Shown: piece by piece, positions 23,505 through 34,660 of the stretch
Layout of the letters: every line of letters starts with the position of its first letter
Numbering within the stretch: the first letter of the stretch is position 1
Assembly: GCA_951812925.1 (NCBI GenBank)
Contig: OX638369.1
Span: 60,092,228 to 60,156,227 of the forward strand
Reading direction: 5' to 3'
Source: Calliopum simillimum
Taxonomy: Eukaryota; Arthropoda; Insecta; Diptera; Lauxaniidae
DNA length: 64,000 bases
The notes under the pieces: generated by a model
What the model was told of the DNA's origin: nothing
The model's database searches: none
What the model saw: only the letters and a program-made list of their open reading frames with translations
Translations under genes and position numbers: made by a program

Positions 23505-24040
23505 TCATTCAAAACTGATGAACTATTGACTGACGAGCTTGATTGCTAACGTTTACCCCATATTATAAACGATGAGTTCCGGGCTATCCTAAAGTGCGCT
23601 GGTTAGGACCTATTCTAAAAAATAAAAAAAAATCCCAAATTTTCCCAAAAAAATTACAAGAACTTAGGACTTTCATCAAATTCTAATTCAAAAAGTAAGT
23701 AAATGACTTTTTTTCCATAAATCTGCTCAGAATATCATGTCAGCAGAAAATAAAACGACTACCTTCAGAAGTGGAGTAATCGTTGGATGTTCCGAGAAGT
23801 AGTGAAAAAACGAATTGCTCCTTTTGGATTGATTACGAAGCTCAAAAACGTTTGATTTCGGGCTTATTTCAGTAACCGACTGCACTCGTATTTTTATTTT
23901 CATTTCATAATATTTCCAATCGAAGGTATAAAATGATGTTCTGTTCAGATTACGCCTTCCAACTGAAGGCATAAAATGATGTTTTATAGCAATGAAATTC
24001 AAAGACACACATTCGTCTTCCATAGCCAAAAGAAGAAATC
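23505..24040. other. Intervening sequence with a start of the 24-40 kb repeat
   Basis: It begins with 'tcattcaaaactgatg', the short motif that recurs throughout 24-40 kb. The remainder has no recognisable gene; the minus-strand frame 23727-24029 has no homology I know. Confidence 0.4.
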
Positions 24041-24799
24041 CGATTTCGAAAAGTGTCGTTATGCATTTTACACAAATTTTAGTAGTGATTCAATTGAGTA
24101 ATAAGTAAACGGTGAGTTTAAATTTGTGAGTGAAACTTAAGGTGTGCTTTTTTTGATTTCCTTACAAAAAAAATAATATCGAATCAAAAAAAAATATTAA
24201 TTTCTATTCAGACTTAATGAAGTTCAATTACAAATTTCCTAATCTAAATATAAATGGGTGGAGAAATTTTCACGCAAAACAGTTCGTAAGTTTTTAACTG
24301 CCTTTGAACAATCATTCAAAACTGAAGGGAAGTACACAATAGCAAACATGTGCGGCAGTTTTTCTCAAATTTTTCTCTCAAAACTTAACATAAAGTTAGC
24401 AAGACATGCAGTTTTTTTTTTAAGCAAAGTTACCGGAAAAATATTCTTTTCACAACAAATTAGCAACATACTTAAAAGCGGCAAATTCCAAGCCATCCGA
24501 GAAAGTTATCTCGCTAAATTTATACACATCCAAATTTTCCTATTCTTCATGCTTATTGTAGAGGGTACACAATACGGATCATGTTCGTCAGTCCAAAATT
24601 CATCAGTTTTGAATGATTGTTCGTAGCAGTAGAAATATCATTCATGTTTTAAGCTCAAACCATTATTCAAGTTGTGAAATTTTAATAATAAGCCTATAGA
24701 AAAGGAATAAATAACAAATAAATACTTTTAAAAATATGTCCTCTGCATCTACCTTCACGCTGCAAAGAAACAAATTGACAGATACTGTTTTGGCACACA
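24041..24799 (+). repeat. Duplicated module, copy a
   Basis: This is nearly identical to 35497-36260 over about 750 bp, and a shortened third copy lies at 39735-39890. Its end (about 24660-24799) contains, on the minus strand, a fossil of the MADF leader and first codons ('gatgcagaggacat' when read on the minus strand). A 122-codon open frame at 24258-24626 is shared with copy b, but the frame includes the dispersed motif 'gaacaatcattcaaaactga', so I do not call it a gene. Confidence 0.65.
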
Positions 24800-24806
24800 C
24801 TATCAG

Positions 24807-25659
24807 CGAAGAGATATATAATCAAGAAACTCAAAGAAGCACTGAAGCAAATCTATTTATATCTCTTCGCTTCCGGATAAGAAGAGATTTATACAGATTT
24901 TTTGGTTGAATTATAGCCCGAACACAATGCGGGCGGAACGTTTTTTTCGGTTGGAGAAATTTTGTTGATTGTTTGTATTTCATTCTCCTTCTGCTTTCGG
25001 CTAGCAGAGTAATTTTTGTTCCTTAGCAACTATTTTTTTATTTTATTTTTCTAGGTCATCTTTTTTTATTATTTACAACATAAAAACCAAATACAAACCG
25101 AGTACTCACAACTTTTTTATTTGATTTTTAATTATTTTGATTTATTTCAATTTAGGAAAATTTTAAAAACAAATATTATATATAATAAAATTTAGTTGAT
25201 TTTATTTCTTAACATTTAGATTTATATTACGATTAATTTTTGAAAACGTAACCATTTTAATCAAATACTTTTAGTAACCGATTGCCACAAAATACAAAAC
25301 TAGCAACACTACTTAGTTTTTCGTTAGCCGAATTTTGTGAAAAATCGTTTGGCTATGGACAAACTGAATTTGAGCAGCATTTTTTTTACTCTCTCAAAAT
25401 TTTTTTACTCAAAAATCTCAACGGAAATAGAAAAAACGCTGCCGAAATAACAAAATTTTTTGTACTGCTTTCACAAGGCAATTTCTTATTGTTTCTCGCT
25501 CTGTCGGCAACCGAAAAAAACGTTCCGCTCGCGTTGTGTTCAGGCCATTACGCTGCCGTTTAACTTCTAAATTCGTCAAAGCTGCCGTCTATGGCTAAAA
25601 CAAACCGAAGAAAAATAGCTCCAGTGCTTCTTTGCGTCTCTTGGTTATATATCTCTTCG
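24807..25659. mobile_element. CGAAGAGATA-end element with 7-bp duplication, copy 1
   Basis: The ends CGAAGAGATATATAA (24807) and its inverse (25659) are flanked by a perfect 7-bp duplication CTATCAG (24800-24806, 25660-25666). The unoccupied sequence is visible at about 36238-36255 ('ggcacacactttcagtcaaa'). The inner arms pair near 'gcgggcggaacgtttttttc' and its inverse. The internal open frame 25282-25563 lies across an arm and is probably spurious. A second copy is at 31616-34391. Confidence 0.75.
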
Positions 25660-25930
25660 CTATCAGTCAAAAACAAACATGGACTGACAGTCAAACACTA
25701 AAATTTTTGAAATTACCCGATGACTAATGAAAAAAGCGGTGCCACATTCGAACAACAGAATATGCTTCAAACATGAGTGATGGTCGACCGCTATGAACAA
25801 TCATTCAAAACTGATCATGTTTGTCAGTTTTGCTCAAATTTTTACTCGTTTGCGTGTGTGACTGTTCTTTTTCGTCAGTTAGTTGTTAACCAAAAAACTT
25901 CGTCATACCAAAAAGTTTCAGTCAATCTAT

Positions 25931-26037
25931 GGGGGTTATCGTAAATCAAGATTCCCGGGGAATTTTCTTAAGCTGCAATAGAGAATGCATGGCAGTCTGA
26001 GAAAATTCCCCGGGAATATTAATTCACGATAACCCCC
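25931..26037. mobile_element. 107-bp hairpin MITE
   Basis: GGGGGTTATCGT at 25931 and the inverse at 26037, with arms including attcccggggaattttct and its inverse, form a near-perfect hairpin. TAT flanks both sides. The host is a MADF leader fossil ('gtcaatc' / 'atatgtttcc'), for which a paralogue without insertion is present at 36419-36434. Confidence 0.75.
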
Positions 26038-26049
26038 TATATGTTTCCA

Positions 26050-26160
26050 TCGTAAAGATAGCCGCAGAGAACGTATTTTTAAAAGAATTTTATTTCTTAT
26101 TCATTACCATTTTTTAGGCTTATACATCAAATTTTAAAACTTGAATGACGGTTTGAGCTT
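26050..26160 (+). pseudogene. Fossil of the MADF leader and first codons
   Basis: The sequence 'cgtaaagatagccgcagaga' matches the leader and ATGGATGCAGA start of the MADF genes, with the ATG changed to ATAG. After about 13 codons the match ends and the dispersed 'acttgaatgacggtttgagc' sequence begins. It cannot encode the protein. Confidence 0.5.
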
Positions 26161-26173
26161 CTAACATCTATAT

Positions 26174-28255
26174 GGGTGATTCTTAGATAACTGTGTTTTT
26201 TCGAGTTGTAAAATTGGCAGAAAATTTTTTTGGATTTTTGCAAGTTTCTTCATGCTATCTTATGTAAACACACTCTTAAAACTCACCTTTTCAGTAGATC
26301 AATTACAAGTGTGAATTTACGGCTTTGCTGCCACGTTTGTGACCAAATTGCCACGTTTGTGACATTTTAGCCACAGTATGGAAAAATTATGGTTTTGAAG
26401 CGTTTTGATGAGAGATATATTGCATATAATGACAAATTTACACTTCAAGACTAATTTTTCAACAGTGTCATGTCTCCAGTGGTCCATTTTTTTTATACCC
26501 TATCGCCCTAAAGATCAACAATGGTTTCCTGTTCTCTGTTTTTAAAGCCGTTTATGGTGGATTAGGATCTCCTAATTACGAATCTGATCTTGATTTTTTT
26601 CTATTACATCAGTATCCTTAGTTATCCTTGCTCAAAAGTGAAAAAATCACAGTTTTGACATCTACTTAATAAAAACAGCAACAAGTAAAATTAATTTTTG
26701 TCAATGGATTCAGACAGCCGAATTTATTATCAACAAGACATAATTTACCGTTTTTCAATTGGATTCCTAGTTTCCGAGTTATAAGCCTTTAAAAAAAGGA
26801 TACCTCTCAATAACACACAAAGGATTTTCTAGACCGAAAAATTAACAGAAATGGTAAGTTTTATTATTTTTATCAAAAATATAATTAATCACAAAAATTT
26901 TAGGCCCTTGCAGACTAAAATCGAACGAAAAAATAAGGCTCTATTGTAGATTTAGTGAATAAACAGATGAAATTTTGATTCTATTAATTTGCAAAGCAGT
27001 ATTTTAGTACGGTCATTCACTAAATCTCGCAAAGAACTGTCATTTTTCATGCGATTATGGTCTGCAAGGTCACGAAAATTTTGTAATTAAATATGGGTTT
27101 GATCAAAATAATAAAACTTGATTTTTTGTAACTTTTGGGTCTCGAAAAATCTTTTGTGTGTTATCGAAAGATGTCCTTATTTTAAACGCTTATAACTCGA
27201 AAGCTGGGAATGAAATTGAAAAACGGTAAAATATGTCTTGTTGACAATAAATTGGGCTGTCTGAATCCATTGACAAAAATTAATTTTACTTGTTGTTGTT
27301 TTTGTTCTATACCTTTAAGTAGATGTCAAAACAGTGATTTTTTCACTTTTGAGCAAGGATAACTCAGGATTCTGATGGTGTAGAAAAATTTTTGTGTTAA
27401 AAATATAATTAATAGCCTTCAACTAAACATCTCTATACTGAAACTTTATATCGAAATATGTTTTTAGCAGACTGATAAAAAGTGCCACGTTTGTGACATT
27501 TTTGATGCGCCACGTTTGTGACATTTTTGTAGTTTATCGCTCATTGTAAAGCACGCTTTTGAGTTCAAGATTTTTCCGAAAGAATTTGGGGTCATGTATG
27601 CAAATCCTACAAAAAAATTATTTCATGCATAAAATAAAATGTACTACCTGGGAGTGCCGAGTGCCACGTTTGTGACCATAATTTTTTAAAAAAACTGCTT
27701 TTGTTTATAAACTGCCCTATAAAACCCAAACAAATTTCTTTTTGGACTCGTCTTGACATGATGACCTTTGGGTGATGGATAGTGATCAGAACTAATGCAT
27801 ATGTATTGCAATCTATTGACTGAAACAGTAGTACCATGCAGTAGTAGCATAATGCTTTCCAGAACTTTTTTTTTTCCAAAACTAGGGGACAGTTTTCAAT
27901 TCGAAATTGTGCCCTCTAAAAATTATTTAAAACTGCAGATGAGCTCAGAATATTGTAGCCTTAAGTATTTACTTAATATGTGTAGTAACTTTTTTTCTGT
28001 TCTATTTCCGTTTTTTGGTCGTTTTTCATCGTTTTGTGTATAAAAAGTAGGGGTAGGACATGCCACGTTTGTGACATTTGGGGTATATTTGCAAACTTTC
28101 AAAGTAGACCAATAAATATTTGGTGGTAAAATTGATACGTTCTATTAGAAAAGCATAGTTTCTAACTTATAGCGTAATTTTTTGTGAAAAAAAAGCCTAC
28201 TGCATAGGTTAAATCGCCAGAGGACACAAAAAGTACAGTTATCTGAGAATCACCC
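26174..28255. mobile_element. 2.1-kb element with GGGTGATTCT ends
   Basis: The ends GGGTGATTCTTAGATAACTG and, read inward from the right, GGGTGATTCTCAGATAACTG match at 20 of 21 positions including the next base. ATAT flanks both ends, either as a 4-bp duplication or as part of the terminus. The motif GCCACGTTTGTGAC occurs six times, always in + orientation. The centre (about 26600-27380) is a palindrome with arms near 390 bp. I recognise no transposase; the minus frame 27607-27879 contains one of the repeat motifs. Confidence 0.65.
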
Positions 28256-28593
28256 ATATATAAATAGGCAAACGAAATCGGTTCAATCCCTGTTTCTATA
28301 CCTATATCTCAACCGTTTTGCTTGATTTTTGTTTTTGTTGGAAAGGTTGTAAAGAGGGCCAGTACATGGGACTATACTTTTTTTTCAGTGCACGGTGCCA
28401 CACCCCTAAATGGAAAAAACGCTCGCACGGCTAACCCACTGCATCGATTTTTATGAAATTTGGTATGGAAATACTGTTAGCACTAAGGAACGATAACATG
28501 ACTATTATGTTTTCAGTGGGCGGTGCCACGCCCCTTATGGTATCACACGCTATTAGTGGTAAAATGCTTCAACGATTTTTATGAAATTCGGTA
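28256..28593. repeat. Dispersed fly-type 'ggtgccacgcccc' repeats
   Basis: Two tandem-like phrases with 'ggtgccacaccccta' and 'ggtgccacgccccttatgg', each followed by 'cgatttttatgaaattt'. The piece 28454-28510 serves as an unoccupied paralogue for the transposon at 28596-30993. Confidence 0.6.
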
Positions 28594-29529
28594 TACAGTG
28601 GCTCACAGCTCTATAACGGCAGCGAAACTGCTTTGCTGATATTTTATGTTTAGAAAGAGGTTCTTGTGAATTGTTTAGGCCTGTAAGTCATACGCCCGAA
28701 GAACTAAATGGATAATTCGGTCTCTCAAGGCTTGCCTTACTTATGGTTAACCTAATTAGCCTATTTTGAAGCAGATAGTTTTGGGTTTTCCTTACTTTAC
28801 CGCGCAATAAGTTGTGTTGAAAATTTTGTTTAATGTTTTGTTCCCATGTAGAATGCAATTTTTTATATTACGCATTGTTGAGTCTCTGAAACAAACCATT
28901 TTCCAACGCGAAAAGTAATTTTAGAATTGCTGGAAGACTAGCACCCGATTCTTAATCGTTGTGCATCAGATCATTGTCAAAAAATTCTCACGTGCTAAAG
29001 TCCATTGATGATCTCGAACAAAAAATGTCTTAAGCATATTGCAAGAATAGGGAGGAAAGCATAGAAAATGAAAATGCCATCATTTGGTACCATGGACTAT
29101 CTTCAATATACTAAGAACTTTTTGGTTGGAATAAAATGTGAGATAAATTTTTGTAGATCAGTTCTTTTTTTTAGTGTTGTGGGACAGGGAGGAGTATTTT
29201 TGTTGTTTATGCACGTTCTATGAAGGCTTCCTTGTGTACAAATCTGCATATACAGTAGGTACAAGCCGAAGTCGTACACCAAACAAACTTTTTTTCGATG
29301 CCCCAAAACTAAGTACGCAAAAATAACTTAATAAATTTGAAGTACATTTTTAAATAGCCTATTTAATCTTTCAATTTTAACAAAAAACCAAACTTGAAAT
29401 TTTCCATTATTTTTGAAAATAATCAAAAAAGTTACAGAAATGAAGCATATTCAGTACCAAAGCCAAAGTCGTACACCTTAACAAAATTATAATTTTTACA
29501 TGAGTTCCGTAATTAGTGTACATTATTTT

Positions 29530-30010
29530 GTTTTATTTGTCATGTTTAGTTCTTTTGGCATCCTTTGAATTAGTTTTTCACAATAGCTCAGATAAATTTT
29601 TTCCCATTTTCCATGAACACCCTTTTTAGTTCAGTTTTTGAAGAAATATTGTGCTGGCGAACTTTTGCGTCCAGATAATTCCACAAGATTTTAATATCAT
29701 TTATATCTGGACCCCGCGCCAGTGTTACAAATATATTGGGACAGTTCTATTGAATCCATGATCTCATATTATAAGGAATATGTTTGAGATCGTTTTCTTG
29801 GCAAAAATACATATTACTACATTGACCAAGTTTATCCTTAAATTGCAGTAAATTTAGTCTTAAAATGTTCAAATAAATCTTATGTTCCTTTCCTCTATCA
29901 ACAAAATGGAGTTTTATAGGCCTAGCTGTTGAAAAGAGCCCCAAACCATTAGTGAACCATCTGCATGTTTTACATTTGGTCTAACGTTTTTCTCTAATAA
30001 AGAAGAAGCA
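29530..30010 (-). pseudogene. Tc1 transposase C-terminal half, left arm
   Basis: The minus strand reads VKHADGSLMVWGSF, then LHFVDRGKEHKIYLNIL, QFKDKLGQCSNMYF, LKHIPYNMRSWIQ and GPDINDIKILWNYLDAK. It is the inverted partner of the + arm. The residue expected to be the third catalytic acid (usual motif SPDLNPIE) is Lys in DINDIK. Confidence 0.65.
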
Positions 30011-30023
30011 TCAAGAGGCTCGG

Positions 30024-30540
30024 TTGCTGTTAGCTAAAACTCACTGCCATAAAGATTTTTTCTTTTGGAAAAATGTCCTCTTCTTGAATAAAAGTAAGAT
30101 TAATACTTTTGGATCAGACGGCAGACCATACATATGGAGAAAACCAACTGAAGCACCTTGTTCGAAAATCCTTAAACCATATGTAAAACATGACGGTGGT
30201 TCACTAATGGCTTGGGGCCCTTTTTCAGCAGCTGGGCCTGGAATACTCCATTTTGTTGATAGTAGTAAGGATCATAAGATGTATTTGAACATTTAGAGAC
30301 TAAATTTATTGCAATATAAGGATAAACTTGGTCAATGTAGTAATAGGTACTTTTAATAAGATAACGAATTCAAACATATTTCTTATAATATGAGATCATG
30401 GATTCAATACAACTGTCCCAATGTATTTGTAACACTGGTGCAGGGTCCAGATATAAATGCTATTAAAATCTTGTGGAATTATCTGGACGCAAAATTCGCC
30501 AGCACAATATTTCTTCAAAAACTGAACTGAAAAGGGTATT
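30024..30540 (+). pseudogene. Tc1 transposase catalytic region, right arm
   Basis: I read FGSDGRPYIWRKPTEAP, VKHDGGSLMAWGPFSA and GPGILHFVDSSKDHKMYLNI, then a stop, and after further stops NEFKHISYNMRSWIQ and GPDINAIKILWNYLDAK. These are the standard blocks of Tc1-type DD34E/D transposases (SDG..YVWRK, KHGGGSVMVWG, DN..KH, SPDLNPIE). As in the left arm the last catalytic Glu is replaced by Lys. The N-terminal DNA-binding domain is absent. Confidence 0.7.
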
Positions 30541-30995
30541 CATGGAAAATGGGAAAAAAATTTATCCGAGCTATTGTGAAAAACTAATTCAAAGGATGTC
30601 AAAAGGACTAAACATGACAAATAAAAACAAAATAATGTACACTAATAACTGAACTCATGTAAAAATTATAATTTTGTTAAGGTGTACGACTTTGGCTTTG
30701 GTACTAAATATGCTTGATATCTGTAACTTTTTTAAATATTTTCAAAAATAACGGAAAATTTCAAGTTTGGTTTTTTGTTAAAATTGAAGGATTAAATAGG
30801 CTATTTAAAAATGTACTTCAAATTTCTTAAATTGTTTTTGCGTACTTAGTTTTGGGGCATTGAAAAAAAGTTTGTTTGGTGTACGACTTTGGCTTGGACC
30901 TACTGTATGTCTTTTTATATTTCATTTTATTTAAAAGTTATACTCATTTCAAATTTTATAAAGTTTCTGGTTGGAATAAGCTGTGAGCCACTATA

Positions 30996-31608
30996 GAGAT
31001 AGGGTCAGCACTAAGGAACGATAACGTGACCATTATCACAGCATTTAGTCAAAACGAAATGGACGAATTTCGGCCACAAGGCGAACTCTAGTGAATAATA
31101 GTTCAACCGCTATGATCAATCATTAAAAACTGATGCATTTTTGGCTGACGAACATAATCGCTAATGCGTTCCTTCCATAAAATACGTTTTAAAGTTTATG
31201 GGCTCAGAGTCGCCTATTTCTATTAAAACATTCACATGTGAATATTCTTTTCTCGTGCCAACACATTATTTTACCAATTTGGTAATTTTTTATGTCTATT
31301 CTTTTTTTTAACCAAGCGCTATAATAAAAAATGCGCATTCAGTTTTAATATTTTCCATACATATTATTCAAATTTCACAACTTGAATGACAGTTCGACCG
31401 CTGCGAACCACCATTCAAAACTGATAGGGGCTATACACTTGCTTTCATGTTCGCCATTTTTGCTGAAATTTTGCTCGTTTGCGTGTGTGACCTTTTTTTT
31501 CGCGATCATGTTCGTCAGTCAAAAATTTATCCGTTTTGAATGATTGCTCGTAGCGGTCAAGCTTTCATTCATATTCGAAGCTCAAACACGCATTTACGTT
31601 GTGGCGTC
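30996..31608 (+). repeat. 24-40 kb repeat module
   Basis: It contains 'tgatcaatcattaaaaactg', 'ttttggctgacgaacataat' and 'gggctcagagtcgcctattt', all repeated near 34680-34800 and 38650-38740. 'gaatgattgctcgtagcggt' is an inverted copy of the first motif. No gene is present. Confidence 0.6.
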
Positions 31609-31838
31609 ACTCTATCGAAGAGATAAATAACCAAGAGATGCAAAGAAGCACTGGAGCAATTTTTTGAGGTTTGTGTTCTCTGCAGACGGTTTATGTACAT
31701 ATGTATCTCTCTTTGCTTCAACTAACCGCAGATGAGAAGAGATGTATACAGATTTTTTGATTGAATTACGCTGCCGCAGGGAACACAAACCTCAAAAAAT
31801 TGCTCCAGTGCTTCTTTGCATCTCTTGGTTATACGTAT

Positions 31839-34380
31839 ATGGGCAAATCCCAAAAACTTTTAACATTTTGAAAAAAAAAAGAAGTCGTAAAAATTTTTAA
31901 GGCACATGGTTTTCTCGTGCTCTACCGTCAAGAAATGTGTTTTGTGAGTAAAAAATCGTTAACGTTAACCACTTAAGTTACGCGGCGTAAAAAATAAACC
32001 ATTTTGGGCGTGTGCCAAATCGAAACTTTTACCTTAAGCAAATAATGGTGAAAAAAAATTTCACTCTGGTGACTAAAATTTTAAATTTTTCCTGTGCCAA
32101 ATGGATTACAATTTCTGACAGATTCAATTTTTGACATTTCAGCGAATCGAACTTTTTTTACATTTGTTTTATACAATTTTTACCAATTACAGAAAATAAA
32201 TAAGTAAAAAAAATTCAAAAATTTAAAAAAAAAATGGGACTTGATTAGGATATTCGAATTTAATTTTGAATATGCTCAAGGAGCTGGGTCAGCAAAAGAC
32301 GCTGCTATGGAGTTTATTTGGAATGAAAAAGCCTGACATATGGTGATCCAAAAGGAAGTTTATATACTTATAGTGGAATAGTAAAAAATAAAAATAACCC
32401 ATCTATCGAATGTTTTCATTATTTATGAAATTATATAATTTTGGAAGTTGATTTCTTAAAAATAATATCGTCCAAATGTAATTTCTAGCCGTCACTGCAC
32501 TAATTCATTCAACCACTAAAATTTCTTATGATGGCTACCATTTTGTGATGGATATTTTAAGTAAACTGTGCCAGAGAATTTGGTCTATTGGCGGAAACTT
32601 CAGATTTTAAAAGAGATCAGGAAAAAATCCGTTACATCGGGACTGCGTGGAGGCCAATATATGTTACTTGCCTTGAAAATCAATTTCTCAGGACAAATTT
32701 CTCAAATTCTTGGCAGAGACATGTGTTGCGTTTTCCGTTCTGCTGAAACCATGTTCTTTGGATTCTAATATCTGCAGTTTTGCTTATGTATGCACACGTC
32801 TTGTATTGTATATATTGTATTTTCCCTAAAAAAACAAAATTACCAAAAGTCAACAACAAGCAAAATCATTTATCGCCACACATTTCATTATACTTACGTG
32901 TGGAATAACTATTTTTGTTATTTGGAGTGCTCATACATATTTTTTTATTTTTTTACAAATTTAAAATGTTATTTTGAATTATTTCATTGGCCATTGACAT
33001 TTTTAAATTTCTATTTCGATTGTCACAATTTGCAGTAGCCCCTGGGGCTAGTACAAATTTTGACACAACAATTTCACCTCATATGCTTCAAAAATCGTAT
33101 TTGAGACGTCAGAATTTGTATAGGTGAGTGAAAAGTTTTCGATTGGCACAGGCCCTTTGAATGCAATAAACTATTTTATTATTACTTTACAGTTTTATAT
33201 CATATATTATTTTTATTATGACCGTACACAGACAAGAATATGTTAATATGTTAAAACTATATTAATTTTAAGCTGTTTTAAGCACTTTTTTACTATAACT
33301 TTTTTTCGTAAAGTGCTTCATTTTCGAGTTAAAAAATTAAACTTTTATTAAATTAAAAACAATACATTTTTTAACTACAAATTAAAGCACTTGATGAAGA
33401 AATGTTATTTAAAAAAAGTGCTTATAATTGAGGAGTGGCCGTACTAAAGGGCCTAAGTACCATTCCGAGGCAAAAGTAGTGTCATACTTTTTATGTGTTT
33501 TATAGTCGGCTATTTGCCTGTTATAATTTTTTCAACATAATACCATAAAATTCACACTATCAAGTAAGTTTTTTGTGAAAACAGAAAACAATTTTATTAA
33601 TTTCTAACGAAATGTCACCCGTTTCATATAATGACACTACTTTTGCCTCGAAATGGTACTTAGGCCCTTTGGTACGGCCACTCCTCAATTGATCGAAAAA
33701 CATGTGTGAATTTTTTCAGAATTTTGGAGCGATTTTTGGATTTTCAAAAATAAAAAAAAAAAAATAAAAAAATCCAAAAATAGTTTGATTGTCAAAAATC
33801 GAAAAATTCGTGTAGAATTAGCCAACGCCGCATGGTTATATATTTGTACCACAATAGCGAGAAATGTTCACAAAACATTTTTTGAATGTCAAGATGATGT
33901 TTCTCGTGTGCCGTCAGTTTAAACGATTTTTCAGTCACATTTACGTTTTTTTGCCTCGAACATTTAGCCCTGTATAACAAAAACAGTGCATGGCACGCTA
34001 ATTTAGTTTTCGTAGATCTCTTCTGTTTCAAAAAAGCAATCTAACCCCACCATGAAAATCCTGAAATTCTAGACAGCGTGGCTGTAAAGTTGTTTCAAAG
34101 ACTCGCATATGAAAAATTTTGAAATCGACTGACGCACAGCATACAGATATAATCATAAAATATTACAACAGACACGGCAAATTTGAAGAAACTGATCATT
34201 CAAATGGTTATATCTATTCGTACAAGCTTCAAATCAGATTTTTTATCTCATAAACATGTTAGCATACACCTGTACAATGAAAATGATTCATATCCATCAT
34301 CTAAAATTGTATAAATTCAGCTCAGTATCGCTATTCAACATACGGACGCGGGATGTTAAAAGTTTTTGGGATTTGCCCAT
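31839..34380. mobile_element. Nested 2.5-kb element, ATGGGCAAATCCC ends
   Basis: A 28-bp inverted terminus starting ATGGGCAAATCCCAAAAACT occurs at both ends, flanked by GTAT (31835-31838, 34381-34384). The interior has no protein I recognise, only short frames (32568-32768, 33792-34031). A hairpin element is nested at 33426-33690. Its position inside a 7-bp-duplication element shows it is the younger of the two. Confidence 0.7.
33426..33690. mobile_element. Hairpin MITE, TTGAGGAGTGGCCGTAC ends
   Basis: The arms at 33426-33492 and 33624-33690 are inverted copies (aggagtggccgtactaaagg, gcctaagtaccatt, cgaggcaaaagtagtgtcat). It resembles 8736-8962 in motif order. Confidence 0.75.
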
Positions 34381-34391
34381 GTATCACTTCG

Positions 34392-34660
34392 ACTCTATTA
34401 GTCAAAAATAAATATGGCCGCTGACTGATAACTAACGAAAAAAGAGTGGCTTCACTAGTGCAAAACTGACAAACACAATCGATAATGTGTACCAGCTTTT
34501 AACCACAAAAACTTGGAAACACAAAAAAGTTTCAGTCAAGCTGTATATTTCCAGCGCAAGGATGAAGAGAACTTATTTTTAAAATAATTTTTTTGTTATT
34601 CATTCCCATTTTCGGGCTTATTGGCCAAATTTTACAACTTGAATGAGAGCGTAAGCTTCT
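34392..34660 (+). pseudogene. Fossil of the MADF leader and start
   Basis: This runs from 'gtcaaaaataaatatggc' through 'aaaaagtttcagtcaagctg' to 'tatttccagcgcaaggatga', matching the leader that precedes the ATG of the MADF genes. The first codons survive only partly (aggatgaagagaac), and the following frame has stops. Confidence 0.5.

Larger units (their letters stand above)
29253..30905. mobile_element. Palindromic Tc1-family transposon (1653 bp)
   Basis: The ends CAGTAGGTACAAGCC and inverse are flanked by TA (29251-29252, 30906-30907). The motif 'ccaaagtcgtacacc' lies at each outer end and again about 190 bp inside, the IR/DR arrangement known in Tc1 relatives. Both arms (about 29253-30030 and 30140-30905) encode the same C-terminal half of the transposase in opposite directions, leaving a loop of about 110 bp. 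It is therefore a foldback derivative and cannot make a functional enzyme. Confidence 0.75.
28596..30993. mobile_element. Tc1/mariner-type element, CAGTGGCTCACAGCT ends
   Basis: CAGTGGCTCACAGCT at 28596 and its inverse at 30993 are flanked by TA (28594-28595, 30994-30995). The host sequence on the right ('agcactaaggaacgataac') matches 28483-28502, where it runs on uninterrupted. The same terminus occurs at 48752-48766. Most of the element is occupied by the nested palindromic transposon at 29253-30905, and no intact transposase of its own is visible. Confidence 0.65.
31616..34391. mobile_element. CGAAGAGATA-end element, copy 2 (interrupted)
   Basis: CGAAGAGATAAATAACC (31616) and a decayed inverse end (…cacttcg, 34391) are flanked by a perfect 7-bp duplication ACTCTAT (31609-31615, 34392-34398). 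The minus-strand paralogue near 39160-39195 contains a single ACTCTAT and is the unoccupied site. Without its own insert this copy is only about 230 bp. Its arms pair through 'gcaattttttgaggtttgtg' and the inverse. Confidence 0.75.

Noticed and set aside
24258..24626. 122-codon frame shared with 35703-36005
   Set aside because: It is made partly of the dispersed motif found all over 24-40 kb and resembles no protein; it is conserved only because the whole module is a recent duplicate.
25282..25563. 93-codon frame in the 24.8-25.7 kb element
   Set aside because: It overlaps an inverted arm of a MITE and has no homology that I recognise.
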